From contig JAFDYI010000004.1 in the NCBI GenBank assembly GCA_018267475.1, forward strand, positions 54,782 to 118,781: a stretch of DNA of 64,000 nucleotides. The letters run 5' to 3'. Below are positions 60,525 through 64,000 of the stretch, in pieces. Every line of letters begins with the position of its first letter. The stretch's first letter is position 1. Under the pieces are notes generated by a model, which was not told where the DNA came from, ran no database searches, and saw nothing but the letters and a program-made list of their open reading frames with translations. The translations under genes and the position numbers were made by a program. Source of the DNA: Bacteroidota bacterium. GTDB taxonomy: Bacteria > Bacteroidota > Bacteroidia > B-17B0 > Aurantibacillaceae.

Positions 60525-63500
60525 TTAGTTTTGTATAACTACTTTTTTAAAAATTTGCCCGTTTTGAGAATCTATTTTTATCAAATATACTCCACTTTGG
60601 TATCCGTTCAAATTCATAGTCACTACCTGCCCCTCTATATGTTTTATTTCTTGCAGCACTCTACCCGATAAATCAGTTATCTGTACAGAAATATCAACAC
60701 CCTTTGAATTAGAAAGTCTTAATTCAAAAATACCGGTATTGGGGTTAGGAACCACTTGTACTGCAAAGGATTCATTCTTAACAGGTAGGTTGGTATTAAA
60801 AGTAATCTGCTCTCCTTCCGATGGTTTTTGATGAGAGGCTGCCCGCCTAAAGCTGTTACCCGGTCCACTGCAACCATGTATGAAGCCATGAAAAGAAGCG
60901 CCTGCTCCACCCGCTACATGAAAACCGGACTGTAAATCTATCTCGCTGCCTGCGCGATAAGTAAGGTTATTGCTAATATCAGTAGCTGTAGAATATATAG
61001 TATTAGCCGCCTCTAAAAAAGCATCTGATGCGTGCACTGTATTATCAGTAATGTCTGTACTAACCGGGCAAGCTAATTGGGATTCCCAAACTCCGCGACC
61101 AAAGGTACCAAGAGATATTGTATTGCTTTTATAATTTATTTCCATTGTACGCGCAAAGCCAATTGGGTTTGCACTTACATTAGGTAGTCCTGTATTAAAT
61201 GCTTGCCATGAATTGGTTGGGTTTGATAAAATAAATTTATTATTGGTATAAAACACTCCTCCATTAGTAGCAATATAAAGACCGCCATCCGATCCTTTCT
61301 CTGATATTATTGATTGCACAGCGTAATCTGGAAGTCCATTGGTTATGTTTGTCCATGTATGTGTATTGCCATTGTAATTCCATATTTTTTTATCTATAAA
61401 AGAAGGCACATTATTAAACCCTCCAAAAACAGCCCAAATGTTTTCTGGATCATTTGCATCAACGGCTACACTAATTATACTTGCATTTATATTTGTTGGA
61501 TAAGGAATTTCTGCCCAAACTACATTTGTAGCCGCATCGTTTGCATTTATTGTTTTAAATAATTTAGGTCCAACCAATCCATCAATTTTTGCATATAAGT
61601 AATCCGGATTAGATGGGGCAGTAAATAACTCATATACCTTGTAATGGCCTGAAATTAATCCATTGTGTTGTGCAAAATTTGAAATTAAATCTTGGCTTAC
61701 TACTCCTGTGCTATTTGTCACTATTCGGCTCACTTCAGTGCCAGTTTGATAATATACAGTTGGATCTGAGCTATTCATGACTTCAAACGTCATCCAATCA
61801 GAACCATTACCCTGTGAGTAAAGACTAAATGTTTGCCCACCATCGTGTGAGCCATAGACATCTCCTCCATATACGGTGCCGTACACATAGGCTGGGTCTT
61901 TATAATTAATCATTGCTGCCATTCCATCCCCTCCTAAAACGTGAAACCAATCGGTTCCATCATAAAAATTTGTACCACAGTCTTGATTTCCACTCATATA
62001 AACATTATCTTTCGTTTCGGAGCCAGCAAAACCATATATCGTTCCTACCCCTAATCCATTATTTGTAGCTGTCCAGTTTAAACCATCATCTGTTGACTTC
62101 CAAACACCTCCATCTGTACCCGCATATAGAGTTGAGCCATCAGAACTGTATGTAATTCCACGTATGTCATTATGTGTGGGGGATGAAGCAGAATTTCTTA
62201 TCCAAGAACTATAATTATTAGAATGGAATATAGGATAGGTGTCCCCATATAGTATATTCGGATTTGTATTTATTGGTGACACGCATAAGGATTTTATACA
62301 TGATGCTCCTACACCATTACTATTATAATCCCCCACACTTATCGTTCCCATATCTCCCCATAAGGCACTTGTAGCTGTATTAACTATAAATAAATGTGAA
62401 GTAGGGCTCCCAGTTGTTAGAGCATATAACGTAACAGGATTAGCAGCGCTAGTTTCAATAGTCATCCTTGTAATACCAGTTACGGTTGTTAAAATCGGAG
62501 AATCAAAAAAAGAAGATGACCACAAACTACCACTAGGAATAATAGATAAAATGCGAGCGGTTGAATTTGATACATTGGGATTGTAGTCTCGGCAAGCATA
62601 AAGCGTAAATGTTGTTGCAGAAGTGCCTATGAATTCAATATCATCAAAAGAATTACCTAAGTTATTGTTATCGGTGCCTGTGCCGTCATCAGTATTGGGT
62701 ATTAATGACCAACTAACAGAAGATGCTGGTGTTGCAAGTGCATTACTTGTATAATAAATCCCAAATGTAGTTGCTAAATAAATAATATTTGGATCAAAAG
62801 GATTGATTAAAATTTTTTTTATTTGCCAATGTTGTAGGTTAGATGGATTTAATTTACTTGCGCCACCAATTAATTCCCAATTAAATGCCGGAATATTAGC
62901 TGTACTCCTATATAGCCCTATGCTCACGTTCCAACCATCAGCATCCCACTCTGGAGAGAGAGGAAAAGCAGTTTTATCACCAGTAGCCGCAAACCAGTTA
63001 TTGCTATTTGTTGGATCAACGGCAGCGCAACTCATACCTATAACTGGTAGTTTATCCGTATTTGCATTTACCCATGTTGCGCCCCCATTTGAGGAATAAA
63101 ACAACCCACCTGCGGGTGACCCCGCTATTAAATGGTTATTATTATTAGGGTCTACTACAATAAAATCTATTCTACCAGTTCCTCCTAAAGGGCTACCTAC
63201 TTGAAGTGCACTAGACTGCTCGATGGGTTGAACTGTTGGCCCCATTTCAGTCCAATTAGAATTTAAGGAAGAATTACTAGTTGTTCTTGAAGCAGAATAA
63301 TTATTTATCGGCGTTTGAATACTCCTATTGATGGATTCTCTGAGAATAGATAAATCGCCCCCGCAAGGGTATACAATATCTTTCCAACGATGTACCCATG
63401 CTTGATAATTTTGGTATCCCGATTCATCATTATCAACAAATGCATCTCCATTTCCAGTTCTTAAAGAATCAAAGTATGCATCATAATGTGATTTAATAGC

Positions 63501-63587
63501 ATAAAAATCATTGTAGTAAGGAATTTGAGCTACTATGCATAATCTGATTGATAAAAAAAAGATAAGTAAAAAAGGTATTTTTTTCAT
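60525..63587 (-). CDS. T9SS-secreted sortilin/BNR-type beta-propeller protein
   Basis: 1020 residues. Signal peptide about 1-21 (ending VAQ). From about 130 to 830 there are many BNR/Asp-box-like pieces typical of VPS10 or glycosidase-type propellers: SSNGGATW, KSTDDGLNWTATNNG, GSHDGGQTFSLY, YTNNKF, with repeated VDPNNNNHLIAGSP and AVDPTNSNNWFAATG. About 840-940 is a 3-oxidised DITDNTVHASDAFLEAANTI and GSEIDLQSGFHV block common before sorting domains. The C-terminal T9SS type A domain has VVPNPNTGIFELRL and GVYLIKIDSQNGQIFKKVVIQN. It could be a surface glycan-binding or hydrolase-like protein; no catalytic triad was checked. Confidence 0.88.
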   Translation of the reverse strand: MKKIPFLLIFFLSIRLCIVAQIPYYNDFYAIKSHYDAYFDSLRTGNGDAFVDNDESGYQNYQAWVHRWKDIVYPCGGDLSILRESINRSIQTPINNYSASRTTSNSSLNSNWTEMGPTVQPIEQSSALQVGSPLGGTGRIDFIVVDPNNNNHLIAGSPAGGLFYSSNGGATWVNANTDKLPVIGMSCAAVDPTNSNNWFAATGDKTAFPLSPEWDADGWNVSIGLYRSTANIPAFNWELIGGASKLNPSNLQHWQIKKILINPFDPNIIYLATTFGIYYTSNALATPASSVSWSLIPNTDDGTGTDNNNLGNSFDDIEFIGTSATTFTLYACRDYNPNVSNSTARILSIIPSGSLWSSSFFDSPILTTVTGITRMTIETSAANPVTLYALTTGSPTSHLFIVNTATSALWGDMGTISVGDYNSNGVGASCIKSLCVSPINTNPNILYGDTYPIFHSNNYSSWIRNSASSPTHNDIRGITYSSDGSTLYAGTDGGVWKSTDDGLNWTATNNGLGVGTIYGFAGSETKDNVYMSGNQDCGTNFYDGTDWFHVLGGDGMAAMINYKDPAYVYGTVYGGDVYGSHDGGQTFSLYSQGNGSDWMTFEVMNSSDPTVYYQTGTEVSRIVTNSTGVVSQDLISNFAQHNGLISGHYKVYELFTAPSNPDYLYAKIDGLVGPKLFKTINANDAATNVVWAEIPYPTNINASIISVAVDANDPENIWAVFGGFNNVPSFIDKKIWNYNGNTHTWTNITNGLPDYAVQSIISEKGSDGGLYIATNGGVFYTNNKFILSNPTNSWQAFNTGLPNVSANPIGFARTMEINYKSNTISLGTFGRGVWESQLACPVSTDITDNTVHASDAFLEAANTIYSTATDISNNLTYRAGSEIDLQSGFHVAGGAGASFHGFIHGCSGPGNSFRRAASHQKPSEGEQITFNTNLPVKNESFAVQVVPNPNTGIFELRLSNSKGVDISVQITDLSGRVLQEIKHIEGQVVTMNLNGYQSGVYLIKIDSQNGQIFKKVVIQN

Positions 63588-63592
63588 TATTT

Positions 63593-64000
63593 TTAATAAA
63601 TTACTATTTTTGATACTACCAAGTTTTTTTTGGTTGTTAATACCTTAAAAAAATAGGTTCCTTTAGGTAATGTAGGAAGATTAATTAGTATTTGATCTGA
63701 ATATATAGTCTTTAATTCATTTACCGCCATTCCTAAATAATTATAGATTGTTATTTCTTCAATAAAATCCGTCCCGCCTTCATATTTAACAGTAAGAGAT
63801 GAATTTGAAGGATTAGGATATATCAACAGATGAGAATTAGCATTTGATAACTTACGAATAGAGGTAGAATTACTTACCAAAGGGCAAGATAGTGTCCCTG
63901 TGGGATACATATCTGCATTATGGCTGAAACAAACCAAGTTTGAATAGGACTCGAAAGTGATAAGTGGCTCAAATAATCGGCAGTGTTTCATAAAGTGTGT
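63593..64000 (-). CDS. C-terminal part of a T9SS-secreted protein (runs off window)
   Basis: The frame is open to the window edge, so only the last 136 or so codons are present. A start at 63991 is possible but unlikely, because no signal peptide follows it. About 78-132 is a T9SS type A sorting domain: LLIYPNPSNSSLTV, EITIYNYLGMAV, LPKGTYFFKVLTTKKNLVVSKIVIY. It ends 5 bases before the sortilin-type gene, so both probably share a transcript that starts outside the window. Confidence 0.85.
   Translation of the reverse strand, partial: THFMKHCRLFEPLITFESYSNLVCFSHNADMYPTGTLSCPLVSNSTSIRKLSNANSHLLIYPNPSNSSLTVKYEGGTDFIEEITIYNYLGMAVNELKTIYSDQILINLPTLPKGTYFFKVLTTKKNLVVSKIVIY

Overview
The window is bacterial chromosome from a member of the Bacteroidota. 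The evidence is AT-rich coding sequence, many secreted proteins ending in type IX secretion (T9SS) type A sorting domains, TAnnTTTG -7 promoter boxes (the Bacteroidota consensus), almost no Shine-Dalgarno sequences, and Bacteroidota-style genes such as GEVED-domain, TonB-dependent receptor, GldL-like and OmpA-like proteins. The order or genus cannot be named from sequence reading alone.

Layout. 1-171 is the start of a nucleotide-sugar dehydrogenase running off the left edge, followed by a GEVED/T9SS surface protein. 1.4-4.7 kb is a likely low-oxygen module: Crp/Fnr regulator, a heme-copper-oxidase-I-like membrane protein and HemN. 4.7-8.8 kb holds a LpxL-type acyltransferase, Ppx/GppA phosphatase, OmpA-family protein and a radical SAM protein. 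8.85-19.4 kb is a cell-surface polysaccharide cluster: three GT4 glycosyltransferases, two acyltransferase-3 proteins, a polymerase/ligase, an epimerase, an AsnB-type amidotransferase and a GT2 enzyme, with many overlapping genes. 19.4-39.7 kb is mostly housekeeping: queuosine-precursor transporter, bioA, CBS protein, nadK, fbp, 3-hydroxyacyl-CoA dehydrogenase, frr, a second Crp, pirin, leuS, coaE, a TlpA-like thioredoxin, gltX, pyrB-DinB-pyrR and purF.

39.8-46.4 kb carries a CAT-anticodon tRNA, a PadR regulator with a strong palindromic operator driving an unusual membrane protein (HAAS-like N-terminus, two GldL-like WPG membrane repeats, GldM-like C-terminus), and a TetR-controlled EmrAB-TolC-type efflux operon with a clear TetR operator. 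46.4-51.6 kb has an isolated nuoD-nuoE pair, a tiny Cys/Lys-rich secreted protein, homogentisate dioxygenase, a SufS-type cysteine desulfurase and a possible 40-residue membrane protein. 51.6-64 kb is devoted to outer-membrane and secreted proteins: a SBBP-type T9SS protein with an 11-base poly-C tract in its N-terminal coding region, a TonB-dependent receptor with an unknown partner, and a tandem run of T9SS beta-propeller proteins (one truncated, one running off the right edge).

A recurring feature is how close -7 boxes lie to start codons. At least seven genes (including purF, pyrR, sufS, hmgA and the CBS gene) have a perfect TAnnTTTG box ending 4-8 bases before the start codon, which predicts leaderless or near-leaderless mRNAs. 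No CRISPR array, rRNA, insertion sequence or prophage was seen.
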